DNA of 64,000 bases from Azolla pinnata (lineage: Eukaryota > Streptophyta > Polypodiopsida > Salviniales > Salviniaceae), in contig JBBBWG010005446.1 in assembly GCA_037176905.1 (NCBI GenBank), positions 1 to 64,000 of the forward strand, read 5' to 3'. A model generated the notes under the pieces. That model searched no databases, had not been told where the DNA came from, and saw nothing but the letters and a program-made list of their open reading frames with translations. Of this stretch, positions 37,149 to 49,400 are shown piece after piece; position 1 is the stretch's first letter; each line of letters opens with the position of its first letter. The position numbers and the translations under genes are program-made.

Positions 37149-37161
37149 TTCTAGAACCTTC
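37149..37161 (+). promoter_or_regulatory. Perfect three-unit heat-shock element upstream of FES1
   Basis: The sequence TTCTAGAACCTTC fits the canonical TTCnnGAAnnTTC binding site of heat-shock transcription factors exactly. It lies 88 bp before the FES1 start codon and runs into the (CTT)n tract. FES1-type genes encode HSP70 cofactors and Arabidopsis Fes1A is heat-induced, so the site is in the right place; binding itself is inferred. Confidence 0.7.
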
Positions 37162-37204
37162 TTCTTCTTCTTCTTCTTCTTCTTCTTCTTTCTTTCTTTC
37201 TTCT
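37158..37204. repeat. (CTT)n / (CTTT)n tract in the FES1 5' leader
   Basis: About ten CTT units, then three CTTT units, 45-90 bp before the start codon. Confidence 0.9.
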
Positions 37205-37248
37205 TCTTCTCTGTGTTGTGTTCTCTGCGACTCTCTGTGAATTCGGCG

Positions 37249-40200
37249 ATGGCGGACGGCGGCGTTCCCGGTGGACCTGACTGGCAGGGGCTCCTCAAGT
37301 GGAGCCTTTCCCACAGCGATGGCACGTCTCCTCCTCGGCGTCTCAGGTTCTTCCTATCCTTTGCTTCTTCTTCTTCTTCTTTCGTCTTCACGTAGCACAC
37401 GTGCACAAGCAAAGAACGAGTGCGCGGGGAATGAGGTTGAGCCCGAGAGAAAGGTCTGGCGCTCTTGCGAGATTCCCAGAGTTTCGTATTCGCTCACTCC
37501 CTCTCTCTCGCGCGCAGTGAGGACGACAGGAAATGGTTCATGGAAGCGATGGACGCGCAGACTGTAGACGTCATCCGGCGTATGAAGGAAATATCGACAG
37601 TGATGAACTTGCCACACGATTTGCTTCTGTCTCAAGGAGTTACGGTCGAAGATCTAGAAGGTTGGGACTCTCTGTTTCCTTTGATCAGGCGCTCTAATAG
37701 CGAGGAATTGTGTATCTTTAGCGTGAGTTTGCGTTTCCTTGTAGTGTTGTCAATTTGCATTAGCTCAATTATCGTAGAAAGCAAAAGTTAGGTTTTTTAT
37801 TGTGTGGAGTTTCAATCTCTACAGACCATATCTATGTTGAACCATGATAGACTGTGGAGGTGGATGTGCTGGGTGTTGGGATGAATATGACGATGTATGT
37901 CTACAGCTATGAGAAATTTGCGTTGGATGAGATCACAAATACATTGAGTATTAATCTGTAGCTTGTGTTTTCACATAGTTGAATTGATGGATGTAGCTGC
38001 GACCAGTATAGGGAAGATAGCACTATTCTTATCCCATTGCACATGTGTTATATAGCCCAGTGATTGCAGTTTCAGTCATTGTAAAGGAAACTTAGGTACC
38101 TGCCTACATTATTCTTGAGGAGCTGACATCGATGAGTTCAGTTCATTCAAAATTTAATTTGCTTTGTGTTGTGCTGTGCATGCATATCTAACATTCACTG
38201 TAGCTGGCATATACCCTGGAGTCTAGTTTTGTAGCTGGCATTGATTCTGATAAGTACCATGCTTTGCTCACGTTATTGGGTTCAGCTTATTTGGAATAGA
38301 ATATATGGTGTTGTAGCTCATTGGCCGCTTACTGCTTGCTTGAATTGTAACACAATCTGTGTGCCAGTTACCAGTGTCCTGTTCATACGAGTGTTAATAA
38401 AGTAAAAAAGTGCCTGTAAGATCACTAGTGACTTACGATGGGAGGTTGTACGGTAAGCCATAGCACTGATCTTACTGTTTTCCGATTTATCAGTTGTTGT
38501 AATAATGATTAATGTGTCTCTACTGTAGCTACATTGTGTATTATGCAATTTAAGGATGTCGCTAAGCGCCCTTCTCCTTATGTGATTTTTTAGGAATGCT
38601 GGAGGAGCTCCAGATGCATGTGGAGTCTATTGACATGGCAAATGGTAATTAATCTGTATATTTTGAAAAAACTTGTTGTGATTCTCTCTCGAATGTCAGA
38701 TTTCAGTGATGTCCTTTGAAGCTGTGAACCGTCTCATGGCTATTTCCTTTGTTCAGATTTGCATGCGATTGGAGGTTTGACCCCTCTTTTGAATTATCTG
38801 AAGAACCCTAATGCATCCATCAGAGCCAGAGCATCCGAGGTTGTGAGCACCATGGTTCAGAATAACCCAAAATGTCAGGAAACTGTCCTGGAGGCTAAGG
38901 GTTTGGAGTTCTTACTCCTCAATTTCATGTCGGATCCGGACTCGACAGTACGAGCCAAGTCATTAGGGGCCATATCATGTAAGAATCTATCAACAAATTA
39001 GGAAAGTTGACAACTTGTCTCCACTTGTTGTAGGTCTGAAGACGCATATGTTTTATAGTGATGATTGAATGTCAATACACTTTCGTTTATTTCTTATTTG
39101 GAAATATATTAATTCAAGTTACCTCTGCAGCCTTGATTCGGAATAACAAGCCTGGAGTTTCTGCATTCCGCCTAGGTAATGGCTATGTGGGACTCAAGGA
39201 CGCATTAGCTTCTGATAACCTGAAGTTCCAGAGGTAACAGGTCTATTTATGTGGATCCTTTTCCATTGTATCGTAAGTAATAATTGTGAATTAATGAATA
39301 ATACAGCGGCGTCAATGTGAGTAGATGTTAGATAATTGTAAAATAATAATTTCCCTTTATAATTTAGTGCAATGAACTAAAATTTAGTGTCACAAGAAAA
39401 TCTTTGAACTAAAATTTAGTGTCACAAGAAAATCTTCAGCACTTGAAGTTTTCGTTGAAGCAGAATTTATCTAGTTAATTGGTTTGTGATGCTTGAATTC
39501 AGAAACTGTTATATAAGGTAGGTTTATAAATCTATGTAATCAGGTTGGGTGGTAGAGGTTCCTCTTTCCAGGATTTCCAAAGCATATAAACCGAAGTAAA
39601 AATGTGGGGCTTGCTTTGCAATTATATGCGTAGATTGGGAATTGTTAGAATCATGTTGACGATCAAGAAAATATGAGTTCATCAGGATTGACTAGGCAAA
39701 AAACACGGCATTTTTTAATCCCCTTATTTCTCTATTATATTCCAAATTTACTAGCAGTGTGTTGATGCATTTGGGATTATATGCACAGCTTATCTTTAAA
39801 TTGTGGGCACAGAAAAGGTTTGCTAGAAATGCACTGCCGTTTACATGAGACGTGAAGTGACAATAGCATTCATGGTGGATCATGGATTTATGAAACAACG
39901 ATTGACTCTTGTAATAAGTGCTGATGATGCTGACTTAATTCGTATTCTTATCCTTAAATTGTGTGCGCAGGAAAGGTTTGCAAGTATTGCACTACCTTTT
40001 ACATGAGAACCCGAGTGACAGTAGTGTTGCGGTAGAGCTCGGGTTTGTCAAACCACTAGTGAGTCTTGCATGTGCTGATGATGCTGACATCCGGCAAGCT
40101 GCATTACGCAGTCTCATGGAGATGGCAAGGAGCAAGAGATTGACCGATACTTCAGAGGAGATCGAGAGCATGAATAACTTACGGAGAGCTCTGGAATCTA

Positions 40201-40481
40201 GGGTGGAGCAGATTCGAGGGATGGTAGATCAGGAAGAACTCGGGGCAGTTAAGGAGGAGCGAGCATTGATTGACTCATTGTGGGAGATTTGTTTTCATGA
40301 GCCGTCGCAATTGCGTGAGAGCGGTCTTCTTGCTTTACCGGGCGATGATGAACCGCCTCCAGATGTTGCTAGTCAATTGTTTGAGCCTGCTTTGAGAGCT
40401 TGGTCAGCACCAAGGCCCCCAGTAGGCTCACAAAATGAGGACATAACAGCAACAAAGCCTCCTTTGCTTCTAGGAGGTTAG
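37249..40481 (+). CDS. FES1: HSP70 nucleotide exchange factor FES1 (HspBP1 family)
   Basis: Six GT-AG exons, in phase: 37249-37346, 37518-37660, 38594-38644, 38757-38978, 39131-39233, 39971-40481, giving 375 residues; Arabidopsis Fes1A is similar in length. The protein releases ADP from cytosolic HSP70 and protects it during heat stress. The N-terminus GLLKWSLSHSDGT and the following DRKWFMEAM...TVDV(I)RRMKEI block are hallmarks. Armadillo-type repeats run from about residue 90 (DLHAIGGLTPLL; IRARASEVVSTMVQNNP; RAKSLGAISSLIRNN; GLQVLHYLL) to about 250. The C-terminus has PPPDVASQLFEPALRAW, as in plant members. A heat-shock element lies upstream. Intron 5 carries a decayed extra copy of the start of exon 6. 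Confidence 0.96.
39789..39935 (+). pseudogene. Decayed duplicate of FES1 exon 6 (5' part) inside intron 5
   Basis: From cttatctttaaattgtg(g)gcacag through (a)aaaggtttgc, gcactgcc(g)tttacatgaga and gtgctgatgatgctgac, this aligns along its length with 39949-40087, the acceptor and first ~115 bases of the functional exon 6. It no longer keeps the reading frame. It is a tandem duplication of about 160 bp period, the upstream copy having decayed. Confidence 0.85.
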
Positions 40482-42715
40482 AACCTCGTGATCTGAACTT
40501 TTCAAATTCGATGTAATAGTTAAATGCATAATCACACAGTTCGTTTTGTTTTGTGAGAGGCGTAAGCAATATTGCGAACCCTTTTTCAAAAGTGTTCGCG
40601 TGTACATATTCTCTTCTTCATCTTCTTCCTTGGTGGTAAGATTCATGAATCTTGCGTTAAGGTTTTTTTTAGTAAAGCTGCAGAAGAACGCTAGCTAAAC
40701 TGTTCAGAGAATATCAAAATCTGAAATAAGACAAGCGCTGAAGAGAATGGGAAGTCAAGTCATGTGGATGCTACATGTCGGCTTGCAAAGAGAATGAACA
40801 ATGATAATTTATGGATGGATTCTGACTGCGTAGTGAAAATTTGGACCCACAAAGAAGTTTGTTTTCTTGTAATATCTTTTGATATCTTCTTACATGATTA
40901 TTGTTAATGATTATCTTCTTACATGATTATTGTTAAGTTTGCAATTAGGTTACAGATATCTGTCAAAGGCCGGAAGGGGTCCCCCCTCTCAAATACCTAG
41001 GCCTACTGCAAATACTCTAATGCTTGGAGTGATAGATTCATAATTGTTCGCGAGATTGCTTGAGGGTAAATATTTATGATTTGAAAAATGCATTATGTTT
41101 GTTGAGGGTAATGTGTATGAAGAATAGTGTTTTATATATGAAGTGTATAATATTAGGGTTGGAAGTTGCTTGATGAGAAAGTGGCCACCGATTGTGTCAA
41201 ATTCGCATACCTAAACGATGATTAGCAAGTGTTAGACTATATGAGACGACAAGTGGTAAGCGGGTTCAATAATGAGTTATCTTTTGGGAATCATTTTTAT
41301 ATTGCATCAAAATCCCTCAATCAATCACCTCTTGTTTACACCCCCCCTCCTATGAATTCCAAGTTTGAATAGTTCTGCCCACTTCATACTCTCCATTGAA
41401 AAGACTTCCACTAAAAACATTTGCTGGAAGCAACCTTAAGTAATTGGAAAGAACAGTGGTCGGGGAGTGATGCATTAGTCTACAGCACGAGCAGAAGAAC
41501 AGTGGCAAGTTCCATGAATCGTGCAGAGTGGGTAATGGAATCGGTGTTGCATGACCGATGGCCGATGATTCTGATAATCAAGTATGGAACAATTAGCTTT
41601 CATAGATTGTGGAAAGGTTGGTCTCAGAACGGTGGATCGAGCAGGATCGAGCAGATGACTGAGGTATTTTTCTCGTTTTTGTTTGCTTTCGTGGTGTTAT
41701 GCCATTGTGGTAAGAAACATTGGAAATCGATGCGGATTTGGGATGCATAGAGTTTGTGGAGGGCCATTGTTTTGTAGTGATGTGTTAGGTAGATATGCCC
41801 CCTTTCTGTGTGTCGAATAATCCACGTGCAATCCCTATTACAATGACTAAGTATGAATATGATTGGATTCGCTTCATGAGGGTCCTTCTGATCATCCTCG
41901 CCTCGTCAAGAATTTGTCACATTAGGTGTTTGTCATCTATCTATTTGTCCATGCTGCCATCTCATATTAGTGTTTTTTTATTTATTTAAAAGAAACAAGC
42001 GTCGTGGATTTGCAGGTAAAGATAATGCATATATGTCGAAGGGCGACTTTGTGAATCGGATTCCACGTGTAAGTCGGGCAAATGTGGCCTTTGGATCTTC
42101 ACCTACTCTTCAAAACATTTGATTAATGAGAGGGAAGGGGGTTTAGCTCATTTCGCTTTACTCGATTTGACGCTCTTTCTTCTTCAGAATCTGTGGTTTG
42201 CATACAATAGGGGTGCATTCAGAGAGTTCAAATGAATTGTCAGCTGAAGAGAACAATGCCGAATGCCGCTGCAACGTCGAGGCCGATTTTGGTCAAGTTA
42301 TGGAGCTCCAAAACATGCTGCTGGCCGAAAGAGCCGACACACGACCCTTTTGTGAAAGTTGTAATTGTGTGGCAACTTCTTAAAAATGGCTGCTTTGTGC
42401 AACAAGCTTTCAGATTTAGAAGAGTGCAAAAAATTCACTTAGAAGATGCCGATTTGAACTACGGATGGATTTTGGTAAGAATCATTTTAACTAGTGTGAC
42501 AAGAAGCCGAGTTTATCCCCACTTGTACTACACCCCAGGGGGAAAACTCCATCTATATTAATTACAAAGGTGGCAATCGACTCGATCGATCGATCGATCA
42601 GCTGGTCAGATGTTGAGGTATAGCTCGACCCCGTGTATCATATATTGCGGGGGGGGGGGGGGATTTATGTTTGGGAATTCATTGAACCTTCAAATCTCCA
42701 ATGAACCTTCAAATC
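40482..42715. other. Intergenic DNA between FES1 and the VQ gene
   Basis: No gene was recognised. A 27-bp direct duplication (atcttcttacatgattattg) lies at about 40881-40935. GATC repeats occur at 42583-42600 and a run of 12 G near 42649. Confidence 0.45.
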
Positions 42716-43876
42716 TCATTGGGCATCAGGGATCGATGTCCCGAAGACGGCTTCTTGATCGAGTATTTCCATGAAGTAGGAGTTGAGCTCGTCGTCGGAG
42801 CAGAAGCTGCGAGGAGAGGTTGATGTAGCCGCGGGGTTAATAACGTCGTGGATCGGAGGGATCATGTTGACAGACCCAGGGTTCATTGAGCAAGCATCGG
42901 CGATGGTACCGATAGGCGTGAGATCGGCGGGGCTAGAAGCTGTGCCAAAGATGGCTAGGTTGCAAGCAGCGGCGGTAGAAGCACCAATATCGAAGGAAGA
43001 CATATTGGGTGGATTAGAAGCCATATTGGGCAGATAATTAGCACTATTGGTGCCCACAATATTGGGGTGCATGCTGGCTAGCTGGTGATCAGTGCTAGAA
43101 GTTATACCATTGGGGGCATTGCATACTGGGCGGCTTCCGGCAGCTGGACGATGATCGTCGACGCGATCAACGTCGCGGTACTGATACCGATACGATCGAT
43201 CGTGGATGCGAATGCCGCGATCACGGCATGATCGAATCTCGCGGCTGTGCTGCAGCTGGAGTAAGCGCATCGCATCTGGATTGTGATCGACGATCCGCGC
43301 CCGGCGAAGATCGTCGATGCTGCCCCCGAGGAGGAGGAGGCGGCGGCGGCGGCGGCTGGCGGAGCGATCGATCTCGCATCGACCGCCGGCGAATCGCGGG
43401 CGAGAATCGCGGAGCGGAATATCGGCGATGTAACGATGATCGTCCCCCGCGATGCTATCGTGGGCAATATGGCCATGGAAGCTAGGATTCAGATGATGAT
43501 CATGATCATGATCATGATCATGAGGAGGAGGAGGAGGAGGAGGAGGAGGAGGAGGGTGGGCATTTGCAGAGGATGGTAATGGTGATGCTGGTGGTGATGA
43601 AGAGGAACAAGAAGATGGTGATGCTGATGCTGATGCTGCTGATGAAGATGAAGAAGAAGAAGAAGAATCTGATGGTGGGCTATGGTTTAATCCTGTGAAT
43701 TTCTGCACAAGCAGGTGGAAATTGGAAGGCTCTGCATGAATGAAGATGGGAGCTTGAACCTGCACAACCCTAGTTATGACCACATGACCTGTTAGCCTCT
43801 TCCTCTTCATCATCACCATCTCCTTCCTTCCCTTCCCTTCCCTTCCCTTCCCTTCCCTTCCCTTTCCTTCCTTCAA
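42716..43876 (-). CDS. VQ-motif-containing protein
   Basis: A single-exon frame of 386 residues, as usual for VQ genes. VQ proteins are plant nuclear cofactors that often bind WRKY factors. The VQ motif is FHLLVQKFTG at residues 53-62, matching FxxxVQxhTG; the preceding HAEPSN spacing is typical. Then come a Ser/Ala run, Ser-Pro-rich sequence, a Pro run and alternating His-Asp, an Arg-rich middle, and an Asn/Ser-rich C-terminus that ends with an acidic SDDELNSYFMEIL segment. Codons 2-18 come from a CCTTCC minisatellite (GKGRE repeats), so Met20 (43819) is a good alternative start. The Arg-rich middle is less conserved-looking and could hide a compensated frame change. The protein is longer than most VQ proteins. 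Confidence 0.85.
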   Translation of the reverse strand: MKEGKGREGKGREGKGRKEMVMMKRKRLTGHVVITRVVQVQAPIFIHAEPSNFHLLVQKFTGLNHSPPSDSSSSSSSSSAASASASPSSCSSSSPPASPLPSSANAHPPPPPPPPPPPHDHDHDHDHHLNPSFHGHIAHDSIAGDDHRYIADIPLRDSRPRFAGGRCEIDRSASRRRRRLLLLGGSIDDLRRARIVDHNPDAMRLLQLQHSREIRSCRDRGIRIHDRSYRYQYRDVDRVDDHRPAAGSRPVCNAPNGITSSTDHQLASMHPNIVGTNSANYLPNMASNPPNMSSFDIGASTAAACNLAIFGTASSPADLTPIGTIADACSMNPGSVNMIPPIHDVINPAATSTSPRSFCSDDELNSYFMEILDQEAVFGTSIPDAQ

Positions 43877-45250
43877 ATCTTTGCTTCTCTTAAAACTTCT
43901 CTACAGCCAAATTCTCAGATTTATGCAAGTTCTCATTCAATCCAGCTAACTATTGTGTGTGTGTGTATATCTTCTTCTCCATCTTCTTTTTAATGCCTTG
44001 CATTCTCTTTTTTGTCATGCTCCATTTGACAAATTTCCACAGACTTTCCTATTCCTGTGGATTGATTAAGTTATTTGTTTGCATTCTTATTTTAGTTCTT
44101 ATTTAGAAAAGTTCTTGTCATTAGCCGATGATTCCTATGTTTCTGATTGATTAATCCATTTGTTTGTTTATTTTTATACTGATTTAAGAAAAACAATTCC
44201 TTCGTTGCTTATAATTCCTATTTCTTATTGATTAGGTTATTTGGTTGCATTGTTGTTTTATTTAGTTTTACATTTGTTTATTGTTTATGTAAAAAAAAAC
44301 GATTCTTTCCTCGCTTATAATTTATAATCCCTAATTCTATTAATTAATCTATCTGCTACTAAACTTACTTCTTCATAGCTAATTAATGATTGAAAACGAA
44401 GATCATGTCATTAGTGATAAAAAAAAATGCCAATGGCTCCATTCTTGTTTTAACATTGTTTACAATTGTTTTCAATCTTGTTTCTTATCATTTACTGGGT
44501 TTTGGATCAGCAAATATTTGTTATTTATTTCTTTATGTATATGCATAGCATGCATACAAAATATACATATATATATGTGCATATATAAATTCTTTATTTT
44601 ATTTGATTTATATTTTATTTTGCTGATTTTCTTGTGTTTATGCAAAACATCTAATTACAACTAGGGAAATTTTCCAAAAAATTGAACAAATTATGTAGCT
44701 TGATTCCAAAGTTACAAACTCTCTGGAGTAAAACATTTTCCGGAAATGATGGCCGTCAACATCGGACATGAGCTAGCAGCAGGTCGGAGATGGCGATTTC
44801 AGAGGGGGACGCCGAAACCCATCGAGAAATCTCTCGATCGATCGAAAGCCACTCACAGGACGAACAACGATCGCGATTCATTGATCGATGCAGAACTCGC
44901 TATTGGCAGCAGGTGGGTGAGGCTCCTCGACCGCATACGCAGCTCACTATAACGTTGAGTGTCATATAGTATTGGATCTGTCTGTGAACAGTAGCAGTAC
45001 ATGGTTTCGGATCACTTCGATGCAGATTGCGAGGCTGCATTTGAACTATTCGGAAAGAAGAAGAAGAAGAAGAAGAAAGCTGCTTCTACGTTTCAGCATC
45101 TGCGGGGAATATGCACACACGAGGATACAGGCATTCGATGGCCAGATGCCGAAATGGCCAGTTCCGTGGCCATGTCGGAAAACCCAAATTTGGCCATAAT
45201 CAAACAGGTGAAAGGCAATACCTAACCAACCGTATCAGAAAGCCTAAACC
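43877..45250. other. AT-rich intergenic DNA
   Basis: T-rich 5' flank of the VQ gene. A (GT)n lies at 43954-43968, and a GAA repeat (45055-45076) precedes the telomere-type array. No gene was recognised. Confidence 0.45.
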
Positions 45251-45255
45251 TCGTT

Positions 45256-46325
45256 AACCCTAAAACCCTAAATTAAACCCTACACCCTAAAACCCTAAAT
45301 TAAACCCTAAACCCCCAAAACAAATCTCCCTAAACCCTAAAACTGTAAACCCTAGAAACCCTAAATGAAACCCTAAACCCCAAAAACAAATCTCCCTAAA
45401 CCCTAAAAACCCTAAATTAAACCCTAGACCCCAAAAACAAATCTCCCTAAACTCTGAAACCTTAAACCCTAAAAAACCTAAATTAAACCCTAAATTGAAC
45501 CCTAAATTAAACCCTAAATTAAACCCCAAAAACAAATCTCCCTAAACCCTGAAACCCTAAACCCTTAAATCCCTAAATTGAACCCTAAATTAAACCCTAA
45601 ACCCCAAAAACAGATCTTCCTAAACCCTGAAGCCCTAAACCCTAAATTGAACCCTAAATTAAACCCTAAACCCCAAAAAACAGATCTCCCTAAACCTTGA
45701 AACCCTAAACCCTTAAATCCCTAAATTGAACCCTAAATTAAACCCTAAACCCCAAAAACAGATCTCCCTAAACCCTGAAACCCTAAACCCTAAACCCTAA
45801 ATTGAACCCTAAATTAAACCATAAACCCCAAAAAACAGATCTCCCTAAACCCTGAAACCCTAAACCCTTAAAACCCTAAATTGAACCCTAAATTAAACCC
45901 TAAACCCCAAAAACAGATCTCCCTAAACCCTTAAAACCCTAAATTGAACCCTAAATTAAACCCTAAACCCCAAACAAATCTCCCTAAACCCTGAAACCCT
46001 AAACCCTTAAAACCCTACATTGAACCCTAAATTAAACCCTAAACCCCAAAACAAATCTCCCTAAACCCTAAAACCCTAAACCCTTAAAACCCTTCATTGA
46101 ACCCTAAATTAAACCCTAAACCCCCAAAACAAATCTCCCTAAGCCCTAAAAACCCTAAATTAAACCCTAAACCCTAAATTAAACCCTAAATTAAATCCTA
46201 AACCCCAAAAACAGATCTCCCGAAACCCTAAAAACCCTGAATTAAATCCTAAACCCTAAAACCAGATCTCCCTAAACCCTAAACAAACCCTAAATTAAAC
46301 CCGAAACCCCCAAAACAGATCTCCC
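45256..46325 (-). repeat. Interstitial telomere-type array with a higher-order unit
   Basis: About 1.07 kb of CCCTAAA and variants (ccctaaatt, ccctgaaa, cccttaaa). A spacer with ccccaaaaaca(a/g)atctccc recurs about 15 times at 50-97 bp spacing, often 75-80, so the array evolves as a compound unit rather than as plain telomere DNA. The orientation is CCCTAAA on the plus strand. It ends about 165 bp before the CofD-like start codon. Confidence 0.93.
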
Positions 46326-46406
46326 GAGAACAATGTACAGAGAACAGGCCTTTGGATGATATGTTTACACATATTACCAAAATGCCCTCTTCTTCCTTCC
46401 TTCCTT

Positions 46407-46472
46407 TCTTCTTCTTCTTCTTCTTCTTCTTCTTCTTTCTTTCTTCTTCTTCTTCTTCTTCTTCTTCTTCTT
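46407..46472. repeat. (CTT)n tract in the CofD-like gene leader
   Basis: About 20 CTT units with one CTTT interruption, ending 18 bp before the start codon at 46490. Confidence 0.92.
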
Positions 46473-46489
46473 GCGCTTCTGCAGCGTCC

Positions 46490-49400
46490 ATGGTAACCTC
46501 TGCAGCGTTTCCTCTCTCCGCTCCGGCCTTCCCTTCTTCTTCTTCTTCGTCTTCTTCTTCTTCTCCTTCTTCGATCTCCGCACGTTACCCTCCTGCCGAG
46601 AAGAAGACGAATCCGAGCTCCCCCAGCAGCTCCGCCGCCATGAGCTTCGCCTCCCTCTCTTCTTCTTCGTCTTCATCTTCGTCTTCTTCTTCCTCGCCAC
46701 CGCCGTCACCTTCGTCTTTCAACCACCTCCCTCTCGTTTCACCGTCTTCTCCAACTCTTCTACGGGATCATTGCCTCGGCTCTCTCGGCCCCGTTTCTCC
46801 GTCTTCCATGCCTTCTTGGATGCTCGTATTCTCCGGTACGTTCTCTCTCTCTCTCTCTCTCTCCCCCTCCTTCCCATCTCTCTGCTTTCTCTTATTGTAT
46901 TGATCTTGGTTTGCAAATGCCGATCATTCTATCTGCATTGACGAAAAAATGCTGTTTCAGCTTTGGAAGTCAATCTTTGAGAATGCACATATGTGGGTTA
47001 TTTTTCTTGTAAGATCTAGCAATCACGGCACGGAAATGTAGTTTGGAGCATATGTCTTGAAAGTTGGGCATTTTACTACAATGTGCCTAACTTGGCGAAA
47101 TCTCGGTGGGAGTTTCAGACTTTCTAAATGGAAAGTCTTTCTGAAGAAAATGAATTCTAATAGAAATATTTTCTTTTTTGGTTTCATCTTATTGCTTTCG
47201 TACTTACTTTCCCATTATATCATGCTTGAGGTGTACTTTGGTCATTCTAATATCAAATATTAAGCTTCTCAGTTTTCAGTATATAAATCTCTCGGAATTG
47301 ATTGTAATTTTAATGGGAAACCCATAAACACTGGTCATTCTTTTCATCTCGGTTAAAGCAATAAGATTCCGTACAAATTTGTTGAAGACCGTTCTGTTTT
47401 ATTTTCTTTATTCTTTTTTATGCTCAAAAAATGTAGTTTGGAGGGTCCAGAACACTGTCAAGGAAACAGGAATTCACCACAGTCCAAAGTATGGGTTGAA
47501 GTTATGAACTTTCTAGTTAGAAATTTATTTTCCAATAGAATCATATAGAAATTCAGCTGGCTCATGCAAATTCCAGTATTTGCAAATGAGGTGGCTCATC
47601 AAGTAACATGCTAAGCTTTTAGTTTTCTTTAGTGTTCTCCCATCCCGTAGGATGTGGCATCCACTAAAATGCCTTGCAAGATGAAATGTTTTGGTAATGC
47701 TTATGGCAGGAACATTAGAATTATGTATTGGTTCTTACGTGTATGTGCTACCTTCTATTCATTTCCTTCCATTTCAGACGTGGAAAGGTAATTCGCAGGA
47801 TCCAAAGTTGCAGCAAGACTTGCTAGATTCTTATACTTTGCATCCGGATACATAATTACCATGTGTCTCTATGTATGGATTAAAAAGGCATAAGTAAAAA
47901 AAGGATTTTTGAATAGCAAGTCATTAGAGTAAATGCTTATTTATGATTTTGTATGGTTATCATAAGTTTTTCTGTGACACTCTCTTGAGATTTGGGTCTA
48001 CTTTACTCCATATGAAAAGTCATCTCTCTTTTGGAGGCTTCTATTTGCTTCATGCTACATGTTTCTCTTGTAGCAATGATAGTAAAGTAAAGAATGATAG
48101 AGGGGGTTCCTCGCTTAGGAATTTATGTGCCTGAATGTTGTATTATACATAATTACTTATGTTCCGATAAGCATTCTGACATTGTTATTTGTTCACAGGT
48201 GGAACTGCCTTCAATGGTGTTGTGGAAGACCTTAAAAAGTTCACGACTCATGTCACTCATGTTCTTCCAGTCTCAGATGATGGTGGAAGCACTGCAGAAA
48301 TTGTGCGTGTGCTAGGTGAGGTGTATTTCTTGATCATCTTACTTAGAGAAAATACATAACCAAACATCAAACTTGAATCCTACCCCTCAAAATATAAGAA
48401 GCACAATTGGTGTGTCTTACTTCTATTTTGAAAATTTCCACCTGTATCTATCAATGATCAGGTGGGCCAGCCGTTGGAGACATCAGATCTAGATGCTTAC
48501 GGCTTTCTGACGAGAGTTCATTTGAAGCACTGGCTGTCAGACGGCTTCTTGGGCATCGTTTACCTTTTGATGCAACGGAAGCAAAATTTGAGTGGTACGG
48601 CTGTAATAAGACTTTCATGATTATTGCATATGATAATGATGTCAACTTATAAACCTTTAATTGAATATGGTTGACTTCTCTTGATATTTAAGGTTGTTTA
48701 AACTTTGTGTCTCTATTATATAACTAAAATTGTACGCTTGCTTTTATTTATGTTTTGTTGCTCTACCAATTTCGAGGTTGAAAGGGAGTAGTGTTAGTGT
48801 CTGGTGTTCACATGCATTAAATTGAACATAATGATGAAGGCTAAGAAAAATCAAGACACAAAATATAGATTGATCAGTAACATTGATACTTGAAGTGCAA
48901 GACATATATTTGAAAAAAGTTGCAAGGCCCATGTTGCATGGTGACAATAGAAGAAACTAGGAGCTTGATGATGGTGATGCAATGATTATGGGTTCCTTAC
49001 ATGCTGGATAAGGATGCTGGCTCTCATTCTTTGAACTTAATTAAGATTGAAAGAGGAGAAAAATGGAAATGCTGCATGCACAGAGAGGATAGCAGCAAAG
49101 GATGATCCAGGAATGTAAGTTGTGACCTGAAACAGAAGATGAAATCTAAGTGCAGGTATAGCTGACATAACTTTGAGGGAATGCATATAAATCAGATGAA
49201 AAAAATATCTGGAGTAAAATATTAATATGAATCTCTGCATTTGTAAATAATTAGATTCTGGTGGTTGTTTGGAATCTGTTTTTGAATATTTACCTTTATA
49301 TGGTGCAGGTATACAATTGTTGAAGGTGAGAACAGCTTATGGAATGGGGTGTCTGGGCCATATCGCGAGACAATCCGAGCTTTTCTGGTGTATTTTCAAA

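Noticed and set aside
45287-45535. A frame with repeated NLGF units
   Set aside because: It is a translation of the telomere-type repeat.
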